Positions 47,595 to 59,150 of a stretch of DNA of 64,000 nt are shown here, one piece after another. The stretch spans positions 15,141,569 to 15,205,568 of the forward strand of contig OY829545.1 of the NCBI GenBank assembly GCA_963691705.1, in the 5' to 3' direction. Made by a program: the position numbers and the translations under genes. The first letter of the stretch is position 1, and each line of letters opens with the position of its first letter. This DNA comes from Viola odorata. Its lineage: Eukaryota > Streptophyta > Magnoliopsida > Malpighiales > Violaceae. Under the pieces are notes generated by a model, which ran no database searches, was not told the DNA's origin, and saw only the letters and a program-made list of their open reading frames with translations.

Positions 47595-47690
47595 GATAAC
47601 TTTGTCTCTCTATCTCTCTGCCTCTCTATCTCTCTGCCTCTCTATCTCTATATCTCTCTATCTCTTTGCTTCTCTTTCTTTTTTGCAGGT
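47595..47690. repeat. CT-rich microsatellite (TCTCTATCTCTCTGCC type)
   Basis: Runs of CTCTCTATCTCTCTGC repeat three or so times in the leader of the small coiled-coil pseudogene, just before its GCAG acceptor-like site. Confidence 0.8.
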
Positions 47691-47698
47691 CTGAAAAG

Positions 47699-48058
47699 AT
47701 GAATCCCAACGACAAGCAAGAGCTTCTCCAGACTTGGGGCGCGTTAGTGCTCATTTACATGAAGACATAGTTCAGCTAGAGCACAAGATTCTCCAAACTG
47801 GTCAGGACATGTTTCTCTTGGAGGGAAGGGCAAACCAATTGACGACGAGGAAAGGAGGTGTTTGAAGATGATGGGAATGACGGTGTTGCCATTATTGACT
47901 CAATTGGTGTTTGCTTTACTCACTTGCAAGTTGCCATTTCTCAGTTGGAGAATAAAAGGGCTACATATGAATTGGCATTGAGAGTTCTTAGGGTTGTTGT
48001 GCATGAGCTGAATATGTTTAGCAATGGTGTGGCAGACATTCCTAACGAGTTGATTTAA
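47699..48058 (+). pseudogene. broken third member of the small coiled-coil family (copy C)
   Basis: Starts MNPNDKQELLQTW, aligned with copies A (1145) and B (5046). The frame then shifts within the first 15 codons; in the next frame it reads HLHEDIVQLEHKILQTGQDM, closely like copy A (HLDMDIVQLENKILHTNQDM). A second shift near 47850 leads to VFEDDGNDGVA and the C-terminal part, ending ELNMFSNGVADIPNELI. TATAAAT at 47554-47560 and a GCAG site just before the ATG mirror the layout of copy A. It is more like A than B. Two frameshifts make a full-length product unlikely. Confidence 0.65.
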
Positions 48059-48780
48059 TTAAGTATGATAATTTAATTTTGTTAAGTTAATTTGATTTAG
48101 TCTTCCAATTTCCTATTTTCTTGGAAAATGGAAGAAAAAATCGAAAATCGAATAAGGCCGTCAAAAAATCTGATGAGATGGGCCCATAAACAGTGCACTA
48201 TTTCAGACAAAATAATAGGATTTAACGGACGTTTGTCTTCGTTAGTTGCTTTTCTGATTTCGTATGCCTGACGGAGCTAACAAATAGGCCCGTAACGAAC
48301 AATTTTTAAAAAATGGATTGACAAAAATGAAAATATTAACCGAAGAGACTCGTGGGTGTGTTAGTCCTAAATTTCTACACGTAAACTTATCTTTTAAATA
48401 AATGTTTTTTTTAAAGACGTTGATATGATTGGAAGCCGAAGCCGAAGCCGAAGCCGAAGCCGAAGCCGAAGCCGAATTTCTGCTTAGGGTTTTACATTTG
48501 TCAGTTATATCATGTTTAAATAGGAGTAAAAAAGTTAATAAAAAATAAAACTATCATTAAGAAAAAAGAAAAAAGAAAAATAAATAAATAAGAGAGTATA
48601 ACACTATCTAAGACCTTCGCGTGTAACGTAGTTAATCGAGGAACGAGCCAAAGAGAAAGAAACCAAAAATTGGCTCGATAAGGTTCCTTTCCCTCTTTGC
48701 TATCATCAACACCAATCTACGATTTGCTCCGCGCTCTCTCCGCTTCCGCGCCACCGCCTGTCAAAACTCAGGTAATTCCA
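48059..48780. other. spacer and Toc34 promoter region
   Basis: No gene seen. It contains a (GAAGCC)7 microsatellite and, from about 48600, the presumed promoter and first untranslated exon of Toc34 (donor-like CAG|GTAATT at about 48770). Confidence 0.4.
48432..48473. repeat. (GAAGCC)7 hexanucleotide microsatellite
   Basis: Seven perfect GAAGCC units. Confidence 0.95.
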
Positions 48781-48945
48781 CTCTTCATCACTCCGCCTCC
48801 CCCTCTCTAGTTCACCCTCACTGCATTTCAGTTTCTCGTGAACTAAGTGGTTTTAGGGTTTAGGGTTTATACAACGGGAACAAATGTATAAAGGATCTCT
48901 GGTGTTGTTTTTAACTTGGTCTTTTCCGTGTCGTTTTAGGTACCG

Positions 48946-51580
48946 ATGGGGTCCCAACTTCGTGAATGGGTTGGGTTCCAGCAGTTCCCTTCTGCCACTG
49001 TGAACAAGCTCGTTGAATTGTTTGGAAAACTGAAGGAAGAGGTATAGTAGCTTTATTTGTACTTTGGGTTCTTATTTAATTCCATTATCTTTCCAGAATA
49101 TACTTAAATTGTTCAAATTCGGATTGCAGGGCGTGAGCACTTTGACCATTCTTGTTATGGGCAAAGGTGGAGTCGGAAAATCTTCCACTGTCAATTCTCT
49201 TATTGGGGAGCGTGTTGTCAACGTGAATTCCTTTCAAGTATGTGCTTTGTTTAATCTATTTTGGGTGGATTGTAGAGTATTCCGTTACTGTGTTTTCACT
49301 TTTTTTGGTGCATGACTTTCAATGTTGTTCTATGGATTACAGTCGGAGGCGTTAAGACCAGTGATGGTTTCGCGTACCCGTGCGGGTTTCACGTTAAACA
49401 TCATAGACACACCAGGGCTCGTGGAAGGTGGCTATGTCAATTACCAAGCTCTGGAGTTGATTAAAAGGTTAGTGTTATGCTAGGATGATATGGTTTGAGA
49501 AGAATTGTGTTCTGAATCAATACTTTTATGATTTTTATCTAATTGTAAATATTTATGTTTTCTGGGAATGAAGCTTATGGCAATGCTTTTGTTTGATTTT
49601 GCTTGTGGTTGGGGTTACAAATGCAGGTTTCTCTTGAACAAGACCATCAATGTTTTAGTCTATGTCGATCGATTGGATTCATATAGAGTGGATGACTTGG
49701 ATAGGCAGATAATTTGTGCCATCTCTGATAGTTTTGGGAAAGAAATATGGCGCAAAAGTTTACTTGTGCTCACTCATGCCCAGCTCTGCCCACCAGATGA
49801 TATCAGTTATGATGTCTTTCGTGCCCGTAGATCAGAAGCTGTCTTAAAGACTATTCGTATGGGAGCACATTTTAGGAAAAAAGATCCTGAGGTAAAATCC
49901 CCCCCCCCCAAAAAAAAAAATATATATCAGTAATTCCTGCATTTTTTTCCTTAGTGTCACTCTAGGATAAAATTTTACTTTTCCTCCATCAAGTAGACAA
50001 TGGTGGGGAAGCCTGACAAGCTAACTCTTTAGTATTGCTATTACTGCAATTCTGAGGACACACCTATGGTTAATACATGTTGCACAGGGCCAAATGAAAT
50101 TGGACTGCAAAATGTTGAAACTGTTAGAAATTGGATAGCTTCTTCATTCTTTGCCAGTAACCAACCTGAGCCAATAGAGAATTCTCATTTAACCTAAGTG
50201 GTCTCTGTTTCTAATTGAGATTTACATAATCAAGGAGCTCAAGCTTCTGGTGGTGTAAATAATAAGATGGGTCACTTTTTCTTTGAATTAAACAAATTGG
50301 CATGTTACTAAAAGAAAAGGTGAAAAACTGTGTTTCCATCTTGAAAAGATAGAATCCAGAATCTTAACTTAAAGCTGGGAAAAAGTTGAGCTTAACTGCG
50401 AATTGAAATGGCATGAATACAAGTCCATGAAATGTTACTGTACTTCTTTGGATACCACTGCAAATTTTGCATCCACAGCTTCCATGCCCTAACCCCGTTA
50501 AACATCATTGATGAGTCTGAGGTATGTAAAAAGTAATAAGCGCTAAGAACCCTTATTTTATCTAGACCTCAGCTTAATCCTCAAAATTGGTGACATGGGA
50601 AGGTAGGCCTAAATTGCTTTACAAGGTTGAATTGGCATGTGTTATGAGGCAAGGCATGCCCATACTACCTAACTATTAGCCTTTTATCCCTATATTTGTA
50701 ACCTTCTCATTCTTGTCTTTCATATGTTATAGGTCATTTTCAATATGTTTTGACCTGTTTAAATGATTTGTCAAAGATTACATGGAGTTTTTCTCTCTCT
50801 AATAAATAGCATTCTCAAACAGATTGTATGGGAATTCTTTGGCAAATATTTTCTAAATTTTTCCTTTGTATAAATGCATTTAATACAGTCTAGAATGTTA
50901 TAGTGTGGAGTGTTACTTAGTTTTGCTATGTGTCATAGTAATACTATTTGAAGTTGTTTTATATTATAGTGAAGCTGCCTGTGGTTATATAAGAAAGAGC
51001 ATGTTCACCTCTGCAGTATGCTTCTATCTAGATTTGATGAATAACCCTTATTGTTCTATACTTGGATTGGTTGGTTTACATAATAATCATTCATTTTTTT
51101 TCTGGTTCTAGGATTCTGCTGTCCCGGTGTGTTTGGTTGAGAACAGTGGGAGGTGCAACAAAAATGAGCTTGATGAAAAGGTTTAGTTTCTGTTCTCTGA
51201 ATTATTTTTTTCCATTTTATTTATTCAGCTATGTTAAATTCAGTTTTGCTTGTCATTTTGATTTGCAGATTCTTCCAAATGGTGATGCTTGGATTCCAAC
51301 CTTGGTAAAGGAGATTGTTGGGGTTGCAACAAATGGGAATAAAGCTATTGTGGTTGACAAGAAGTTGATTGATGGGTCTGAGGCAAATGACAGGGGGAAG
51401 ATACTGATTCCTCTCATTTGCGGGTTCCAGGTAAAATCTTCCTATCCGATCTACTTATGATTGGACTGTGCAAATCTTAATTATAATTATTTATTTTTTC
51501 TGATTATACTTTGTCAGTGGCTTGTTTTCAAATGGATTCAAGGGGCAATAAAAGATGATGTTGCCAGCGGTGGCAAGTAG
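48946..51580 (+). CDS. TOC34: Toc34-type translocase of the chloroplast outer envelope (GTPase)
   Basis: Seven coding exons: 48946-49041, 49130-49237, 49343-49467, 49627-49891, 51112-51180, 51269-51430, 51518-51580; total 888 nt, 295 aa, the usual size for Toc33/34. GTPase motifs: G1 GKGGVGKSSTVNS, G3 DTPGLVEGG, and G4-region LVLTHAQL. The R-rich arginine-finger region is DRLDSYRVDDLDRQI. A C-terminal membrane anchor (ILIPLICGFQWLVFKWI) places it tail-anchored in the outer plastid envelope, where it binds transit peptides and pairs with Toc159. The intron at 49892-51111 (1.2 kb) is by far the longest. An upstream untranslated exon is likely (GTAATT donor near 48770 and TTTTAG acceptor at 48939). 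Confidence 0.95.
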
Positions 51581-52888
51581 TAGTCGTTTGTGACTACTGC
51601 TCGATTTTGTTGCGGCCGGTTGCAAGTCCTGAGATTAGTAAATGTTAACTAGACATGCTTCCTCTTCTATGTTTTCTTCATCTCCTCTCACCTTTCACCC
51701 CACCAGAGTTGGTTCTTTGTCCTGTCAGTTTCTGTCTGAATTACTCCCGGTGTTGGAGAGACAAAAGGTTATTCCGCAGTTGATTGTATTTCTGGCTACA
51801 ATTCAATTTAATCATCTCTGTTCTTCATGCTTCTCTGTTGTGCGTGTTCTGTTTTTGATTCCGCCGAACCTATGCATGGCAAAGGAGAACAATATTACCT
51901 CGATTGTGGACCCTTTGTTGTGCTTTTTGGTTTCATTAATGTGCTTCAAGCAGGTATTGGTTATGTTGAGAATTTGTAAATATTGCCATTCACTCCTGGA
52001 GTGGCGGCCAAAAAGCAGAGCTGTAAGCCATCTTTCGGCGGAGATTGCGGTGGGTAGGATTCTGCCCTATATTGAGAGATGGGAATGAGGTGAAGGAGGA
52101 GAATGTGTGGTGTGGGGGACCAGACCGAGGAAGGGTTTTTATAGTTTGGGTGCCATCATTAAGTATTACAGTCACTTAGTGGGTGCATAGCATCATCATT
52201 AGGGTCATCACAAGCATACGATAGGATTTGCATTACACGCCTAACAATCATTTCAAAGTTCTTGATTAGCGCGACTAATAATGTTCTTTATACAAAGCAA
52301 ACAATAAAGACTGCTTTCTTGAAATTGTTTAGGTGTTAATTGATCTGGTTAATTTTGTAACATTGACGGGAAAAGTAGAGAAGGAGCGGAGAAGACACTC
52401 GAAAAGATGTAAAAAAATGATGGGAAACTAAAGAAATCCATACTATTAATTTCACCCCTAAATACGCAAGCAATTGCAAGATCAAAACAAATCTTGACTA
52501 CCACTTGTTCATGATCTGCAAAATGAGAATTTCTACCCAAAAGCTGAGCACCAATGCTACTCTTTATTTTGACAAGGGAACAAGTCCAACGTGAATACCA
52601 GAAGTTCAGAACAAAGATTGTATTTTTTTTGTCCAAGCTCCACCTGAAAATATGGTTTATGCTCTATACCCAACTAAAATTGCCTTCACTAGAACCAATA
52701 TGTCATACGATAACCGATTGAACGATATTTTATTAAAAATAAAGAATATCGAACCATTTACAATATTGTTTGCCAATTAAATTAAACCCTGAATCCATAA
52801 AAAAAAATAAAAAAAATGATACAAACCCTAATCAGGGATCGCGATTAAAGAAAGGGAAAATAAAATTCTGAAACTTGGCCTTAAAACT
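51581..52888. other. Toc34 3' flank, no further gene seen
   Basis: An open frame at 51642-52088 follows directly but has no recognisable domain and is probably 3' UTR. The rest is AT-rich. Confidence 0.4.
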
Positions 52889-52890
52889 TA

Positions 52891-53069
52891 CTCCATCCGG
52901 TCATAAATAACTATCGCTTTGATTTTGAGCATGCATAGTAAGGAAACTGGATGATTCACTATTTAACTTTTTTTCCGAACATACTTTCGATAAAAAATTA
53001 TGGACAAAATTGTTTCAAATAATGAGTCATCGGACCTCCTTAATATGCATCCTCAAAATATTTGTGACC
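52891..53069. mobile_element. truncated Stowaway-type MITE
   Basis: Begins TACTCCATCCGG. Internal blocks (CTATTTAACTTTTTTTCCGAAC, GAGTCATCGGACCTCCTTAA) match the MITEs at 41665 and 57223 with many changes; the right TIR is missing or decayed. It sits within 280 bp of the start codon at 53168. Confidence 0.6.
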
Positions 53070-53103
53070 ATTGAAGTTTGCAGCTCCTCCACTAGTAGTC
53101 TAC

Positions 53104-53110
53104 TATAAAA
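53104..53110 (+). promoter_or_regulatory. TATA box of the DUF1295 gene
   Basis: TATAAAA, 58 bp before the ATG at 53168, just downstream of the truncated MITE. Confidence 0.6.
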
Positions 53111-53167
53111 GAGACTAGTCCAACTTCCTAGAGTCAAAATTATAGTCAATAGCGTAGACATAGAACG

Positions 53168-54451
53168 ATGAGTAGTAGTACCATGAGCAATTTGAAGAAT
53201 GCGGTGGTTGCTCTCCTAGTTCCTCTTCCTTCCATCCTCTTCTACCTCTCCTTCCTTCACCACTACCAAGCTGATTCCACCACCAATCTCTCTCCTTTCT
53301 GGAAATGGTGCGTTGACCATCCTCTGCTCTTAGTCAACGCCCTCTTCTTCTTCAACGTCGATGTCCTCTTCTGGGTCATCAGCCAAATCCAGAGGAGCCA
53401 CTGGGTATGTAACCCCATTTTGAATTTCCTTTGTTAATTTTTCTATAAAGAAAGCTTATTTTTTGTTTTGGAATTGATCGAATTGGTGGGAATGTGCAGA
53501 TGATCGATGTGTATTGGACGGTGATCCCAGTGCTGCTTGCTTACTTCTATAAAACGTACCCATTGGCACAATTTGACTTGTGGAGGTCAAGGATTGTGAT
53601 TGTATTGACTTGGGTATGGAGTTTGAGGCTTACCCACAACTACTTTAGGCGTGAGAAGTGGCAATGGGGTGCCAGAGAGGACTGGAGGTTCACTGATATG
53701 AGCACCCAATATGGCGAATCTTGGTGCTGGATCTCCTTCTTCTCCGTTTACCTCTCTCAGCAGGTAATGCCTGTTTTTTTTTTATATATATTTATAATAC
53801 CCGAGATTCCAATTTAGTTGCATATAACTGTTTGATGAATTGCCTCAATGAGCTTTTACTTTCAAATAACTGTTGAATTACTTAGCGAGTAGAGCCTTCG
53901 ACGTGTTTTTAGTAATTAGATGGTTGAAATGGGAGCTTTCTTTTCTTATTTTGCGATTTATGACTTTGCAGGTCTTTCTTATCGGAATATGCCTCCCATT
54001 GTACATTGTCCATTCGGTTGAAAAGCCATTGAACGTTTGGGATTTTGTTGCTATTGGTGTATGCTTGTGTGGCATTGTGATTGCGTACTTTGCGGACACG
54101 CAACTCCATGATTTTGCGACGAGAAATGAAGAACTTAAGGAGCTTGGAAAGCCAATGGTGCCTAATCTTGATAGCGGCTTGTGGCGATATTCGCGACATC
54201 CAAACTATTTCGGGGAGCAGTTGTGGTGGTGGGGGTTGGTTCTATTTGCATGGAATCTGGGACATGGATGGACCTTTGTTGGGTCTCTAGTTAATAGTAT
54301 GTGCTTATCCTATGTGACTTTGCTTGTAGAACAGCGGATGGTGAGGCAAGAGTACAGAGCTGAAGCATACAGGGCGTATCAGAAGACAACTTCGGTGTGG
54401 ATCCCATGGTTCAAGTCATCTGCATTTGCCGAGAAAGATAAGGATACTTGA
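53168..54451 (+). CDS. DUF1295 / steroid 5-alpha-reductase-like membrane protein
   Basis: Three exons: 53168-53404, 53500-53763, 53972-54451; total 981 nt, 326 aa. At least six hydrophobic segments are visible, for example AVVALLVPLPSILFYLSFL, LLVNALFFFNVDVLFWVI, VFLIGICLPLYIV and FVAIGVCLCGIVIAYFAD. The C-terminal half holds the family signature: GLWRYSRHPNYFGEQLWWWG, then LLVEQRMV.. and YRAYQKTTSVWIPW. The family (PF06966) is related to steroid 5-alpha reductases and isoprenylcysteine methyltransferases; the RHPNYFGE motif contributes to cofactor binding. The substrate in plants is not known to me. Confidence 0.9.
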
Positions 54452-55158
54452 TCTTTTTCTATGTTCTAGTCGTAATCGCCCACATTTATGGTTTATCTCT
54501 GATTCGTGGTCTGTTGTTCGCAATTTTTGCAATCATTTGCTCATGAGCAGCGCTGCTTCTTTGGAATTGCATGGAATTGTGTAAATGATTAAATTCCACT
54601 TGCATTTTTTATGAAGTTCACTTTCTCAATTAGAGTTTGTGAGAACATGATGTATGGTTAGGGTTTGATTTGCATTCCTTCTGCTTTCTACTCTTGTCTT
54701 CTTGCTGAAGAAAGATGTTTCCTTTTAACCAAAAAATTGAGTTTTCTTTTCCCTTGTTTGGACAGTGAAGCAAAAATGTGTGTGTACTTTCACTCTAGTC
54801 AGTTTAGATGGTTATTAGCTGTGTCTTGGAGACCGGACCGAACTGAACCATCTGGTCCGACCAATAAAACACTAATGGGTCTGTTAATTGGTATCCAACA
54901 GTAGGCTTTGGTCCCCAGCACAACTACATCAATCCCATAACATCAAAAGCAGAAGAAAAAAACTCACAATAACTATACCACCGTCGAAATAAAATAATAA
55001 AACAAGTATAATAATTAGTCAAAAATTAAAAAAAAAACACTACAATAACTTTCATATAGTAAAAGAAAAATACAATCTTTTGTTCTTTTCTCTCTTTTTA
55101 ATCTTCAAACCGGAAACCAACATTCAAGTCTTGCAAAACTTATCCTTTTGTCTTGGTA
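54452..55158. other. convergent 3' flanks
   Basis: Between the DUF1295 gene (+) and the exonuclease gene (-). Includes a 3' UTR and AT-rich spacer; no gene seen. Confidence 0.4.
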
Positions 55159-55794
55159 CTAATTAGATAAACTAGTAAGATAAACTCCAAGCTTATACGA
55201 GACGAAAGCATCGACAGTAGCATACTTAATTTGTTCAAAATTAAGAGACCTCTCGTCCCAGCGGCTCAACGTAATTCTCTTGTCCTTCTCCATCTTCTGT
55301 TTAAGAAACCTGAGCACCAAGTTCTTCAATCCCATCCTCCTATAGCCTTCATCATCATACTTATCCGCAGCCCAATGCGCAACATCTTTAACGTTTTTAA
55401 CCCACAAATAGTAATCGTCGAAGAGTTTTCTTGCATCCGTCTTCACCTCTTTCCCAACGAAACAGAACCGATCGGCGCCAAGAAATTTGACGAGCGATGT
55501 AGGGATGTAATCCGCTCGGTAGAGTTGAAAGATTAGACAATGGCGGTCAACACTCAATTGGAGGACAGCAACTTTTTGGTACTCGTTAAACCTAGTCGCT
55601 AAGCGCCACTCGGTATCAAGACCTACGATAATGGATTCGTCATCCAATTTTTCTTTTCTGTAAGCGTAGAGAGATATTATGTTCTTGATCAATCGATCAA
55701 CATCAGAACCAGAAGATGTCACAAGTGTATCGATCGTGTCATTATTGAATCGGGTGGCATAGTGGTGATGGCGAGTGGATGATGGCATCGGCAT
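55159..55794 (-). CDS. Werner-type 3'-5' exonuclease domain protein
   Basis: Single exon, 211 aa, essentially one DEDDy exonuclease domain. Exo I is IIVGLDTEWR (Asp and Glu), Exo II FCFVGKEVKTDARKLFDDYY (Asp), Exo III YATVDAFVSYKLG (Tyr and Asp), so the expected metal-binding and catalytic residues are present. Supporting motifs are VAVLQLSVDRHCLIFQL and SLNFEQIKYATVDA. It lacks any helicase, as is usual for the many small plant WRN-exo-like genes. Such proteins degrade nucleic acid 3' to 5'; the physiological role of this small class is unclear. Confidence 0.88.
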   Translation of the reverse strand: MPMPSSTRHHHYATRFNNDTIDTLVTSSGSDVDRLIKNIISLYAYRKEKLDDESIIVGLDTEWRLATRFNEYQKVAVLQLSVDRHCLIFQLYRADYIPTSLVKFLGADRFCFVGKEVKTDARKLFDDYYLWVKNVKDVAHWAADKYDDEGYRRMGLKNLVLRFLKQKMEKDKRITLSRWDERSLNFEQIKYATVDAFVSYKLGVYLTSLSN

Positions 55795-57222
55795 TGTAAA
55801 AATTAAGAATTTATATTTAATAGGTGCTATTAAATATTAGTGAAGAGCGTAGATTAATTTACGTTTTATTAATTAATTAAATTGTTTAAATATACTAATT
55901 CAATTTATATTCTCTTTCTTTTTAATTTTCTACTAATTTGGTGGGTTTTTTTTTTCAATTCATGGATAGCATATGTATTTCATTGATCAACATGAAAAAA
56001 TTATTATATTAATTACCATATAGTAATAAAAAGTTAAGATTTAATTTTCTATTTGGTTATATACTTGAATCATATAATTTATTCATTGATGATAGTCGTA
56101 TAAAAAAATATAAATAAATAAATTTATTTGATAAAAGCCGATAGTGTTTTGACATTTGACAATATAGATATTAATTATATTTTGTATTCATAAAACTTGA
56201 AGAGTTTTTCTCTTAATGTGATTTATTTACATCACATCTTACCATTAATTTTAATTTCTATATTTTTAATGAAAAATTATATTTTCTAACTTAGAGAATT
56301 TAAAAGGATACGAGTTACGGAATGTATAAAGTCACATATTAGTTATATAAATATTTATTTGGTATTTTTTTAAACAGTAAATACTTAATTGATACGAATT
56401 TTCAACTGTGAAACATTTGAATTTCCCATCAACTACTCCGTCTTGTAAAATTGAAATATTTATATACCACAAATGAAAAATATATTGCATTTTGATATTT
56501 TATGTTACAAAAATACAACTATGATCATATATATTATTTTATTGGAGAATATAATCTTCAATATCAAGCAATTTAAGCTCTTCAGGTAAGAATTATTTTA
56601 TATTTTTGTATTTTGTTACAATTTATTTTACCACTGTGATTTTTTTAAAGATTATATAGTTTGTATATTCTTTCACTAAAAAACGAGTTTTATAGATAAT
56701 ATATTTGTGCAACGCGCGAGCCTAATGCTAGTTTTTAAAATTTTTTTTTAAGACATAAACTTACCATAATCAGATTTAATATAATCCAACCAAAATAATG
56801 ATCCAAAAAGGCTTTTTTAATTTTTGCTGAGATCTAGTTGAAAAGATATGTTGTTTTGGATTTTTTATGGTTTAATGACATAAATATCTTTTGTGCTTTA
56901 ATGTTTTATTAATTATCCTTATATATAATTTATTTATTTAATGACCTTCTATATTTATACTTTTTTTATTTAATGACCTCTTAATATTATGAAATGATGA
57001 TTTGACACGTTCTTCGTTGAAAAAAATTCGACACATTAATAAGATTATGCCATATCGGAAGGTCATTAAACAAAAAAATACTATGAGTATAAGAGGGTTA
57101 TTAAAAAAAAATCGACACCGTCATTTTTGTTGTTGTTGATAAATCTAAGTACTACTTCCGGAACATTTGAAAAATAAATGAAAAAGAAACTTGACTGTTA
57201 ATCGCATGGCCCGTACAAAGTA
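55795..57222. other. AT-rich intergenic
   Basis: About 1.4 kb of AT-rich sequence with no open frame of note, no TIR pair and no recognised element. Confidence 0.45.
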
Positions 57223-57483
57223 CTCCCTCTGGTCCGAAATGTATAACTTCCTCGCATCTCAATATTCAATAGGGAACGCATATCGAGGAGGCCGGATGAG
57301 GCACTATTTGACCCAAAAAAATTCCGTACTTTTTTTTCGAACGCACGTTAATCCCTAACGTACTTCCGAGAAAAAATTCGGGGCAAAATTGTCTCAAATA
57401 GTGACTGTTCCGACCGTCTTAAGGTACGTTCCGGAACAGTAAAAGCAAATGATAAAACGCCATACATTTTGGACCGGAGGGAG
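57223..57483. mobile_element. Stowaway/mariner-type MITE, 261 bp
   Basis: Flanked by TA on both sides, ends CTCCCTCTGGTCC and GGACCGGAGGGAG. Same family as 41665-41924 but in the opposite orientation and nearly identical in length; blocks such as AACGTACTTCCGAGAAAAAA and CTATTTGACCC are shared. Confidence 0.9.
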
Positions 57484-58086
57484 TACCATCCAGGTAGCAA
57501 TTTGTTTTGGACTGAATTAATAGAAATTTATACCAATACTAAGTGATAAAATAGTTGAGGCAAAATCATTTTGATATAAAAGCTAAAAATAAAATAATTA
57601 GGGTAAATTACCATAAAAACTCTTATAATTTAAAATTTTACAATATCAACCTTATAGTTTCCTAAAAATTACAATTTTAACATTTATAATGGTTTAAAAA
57701 CTTCAAATAAAGTAGTAAAAAAATAGCAACTTTTATGAAATTTGGTAAAAAAATGTAACAAATATATTAAAACAAAAGACCATAAAAATTAGTTTAAATT
57801 TTATTTACAATTTTTTTTTAATTTAAAATTTTCAAAACATTTCAAATTTATTTTTTCAAATAAAATTTATTTACAAGAGAGAAAAACTCACCAATGACTA
57901 ATGAGTAGGATTTTCCAACTGGTCTTTTCCTGTTTCCTTATTTTCCTATAATTTCAAAGAATTTGACTTTAGATAATGTGGAAGCTTTCCTCCTGTTTCC
58001 TTCTTGGTTGGGCTAGTTGAGGAGTTTGACGAACAGGGATGTCGTTCACACCTTCCACTTCCAATTCCATGCCATACAATCAAATA

Positions 58087-58774
58087 CTCCCTCCATTTTT
58101 ATTTATTTGACGTCGACCATTGAATCACACAGTTTAAGGTTAGTGCCACGTGTTGCCACCTGATTCGTTATTCTTCCTTCTCTCTCTTTTTTCTTTTTCT
58201 TTTCTCTCCTTTCTTTCTTTTTCCCTCTGCCCGTCAAAATACTCCCTCTGGCCACGTTTCCCGTTCTCACCTCCGGCACAGAAAGGAGCGCAAGGACGAG
58301 ACGAGCAAAACCTAGGTGGAATCGTCCGTTTCGGACGCTTCACGCGCCACCAAAAGTGGCAGAAGCCGGCGACGCTCCTGCCACGCGCCGGCGCGTCCGG
58401 CGTCCGTTCAGTCCGCCACCACCTGCGTTCTGCTCGTCTCGTCATTTCCGGCACGAATCTATGGTTACCTTCGTGATAATGTCGTTCAAACGTGTTTTAT
58501 TGTCCGTTTAAAATCGGAGGAGGAAAGATAAAAGGACTGAAAAGTTTCTGACACTTCTGTTCCGTGTCAGCCGCCTGTCTGCAAATTTGGTCCTTCAAAG
58601 TTTCCATTTCACTCTTTTACCCTGTGTGACGCGTTGTACGAGCCAAAAATGACACGTCGTCTGAGGGCATTTTTGTCAAAGAACCAAGTAAGTGGGCACA
58701 GATGCCAAAGGGCGTCAATTAAAAAAAAAATCAGATTTTGAGCTAAAACGTCGAATATAAAAAAAAGGAGGGAG
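58087..58774. mobile_element. MITE-like element of about 690 bp with GC-rich interior
   Basis: Left end TACTCCCTCCATTTTTAT and right end AAAAAAAGGAGGGAGTA are inverted, with TA at both edges (58085-58086 and 58775-58776). The interior at about 58250-58480 is much richer in GC than all surrounding DNA, with CGCGCCGGCGCGTCCGGCG-type sequence, and contains an open frame with no recognised domain. Confidence 0.7.
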
Positions 58775-59150
58775 TACTCCATTGAATCAAGTAGGAGTAA
58801 TGTCAGTAGGCCCAGCATAATCTTCCGCTATCTCCGCATTAAAAGAGCAGGTTTAACAATTCGAAGATAAGAAGATGGAGATGTCAGATGTGTGCCGCCC
58901 TGGAATATCCTTTCCTTTGGCATCACTATGACGGTATTACTAGTAAACTTCATTATCATTATTCATTAGTATGAATCGGTTAAAGACGGAGATAATCCCG
59001 TGACGTTTTTGTCGTCTTCTCCGTTGTCATCTTCATTGTGATTTCAATTACAGAGAAAGACTTTTTACTCCTCCGCTTCCCTAATAAACCCAAGCCTCAG
59101 CACAGTGTACTAGTAGAAGAGAGGAAGAGTTGTGGGTCTTGCGAGAAACA

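Noticed and set aside
51642..52088. 148-codon open frame after Toc34
   Set aside because: No recognisable domain, irregular composition, directly downstream of the Toc34 stop; most likely 3' UTR.
58140..58476. Overlapping open frames on both strands in the GC-rich tract
   Set aside because: GC-rich DNA lacks stop codons; both frames are low complexity and lie inside a MITE-like element.
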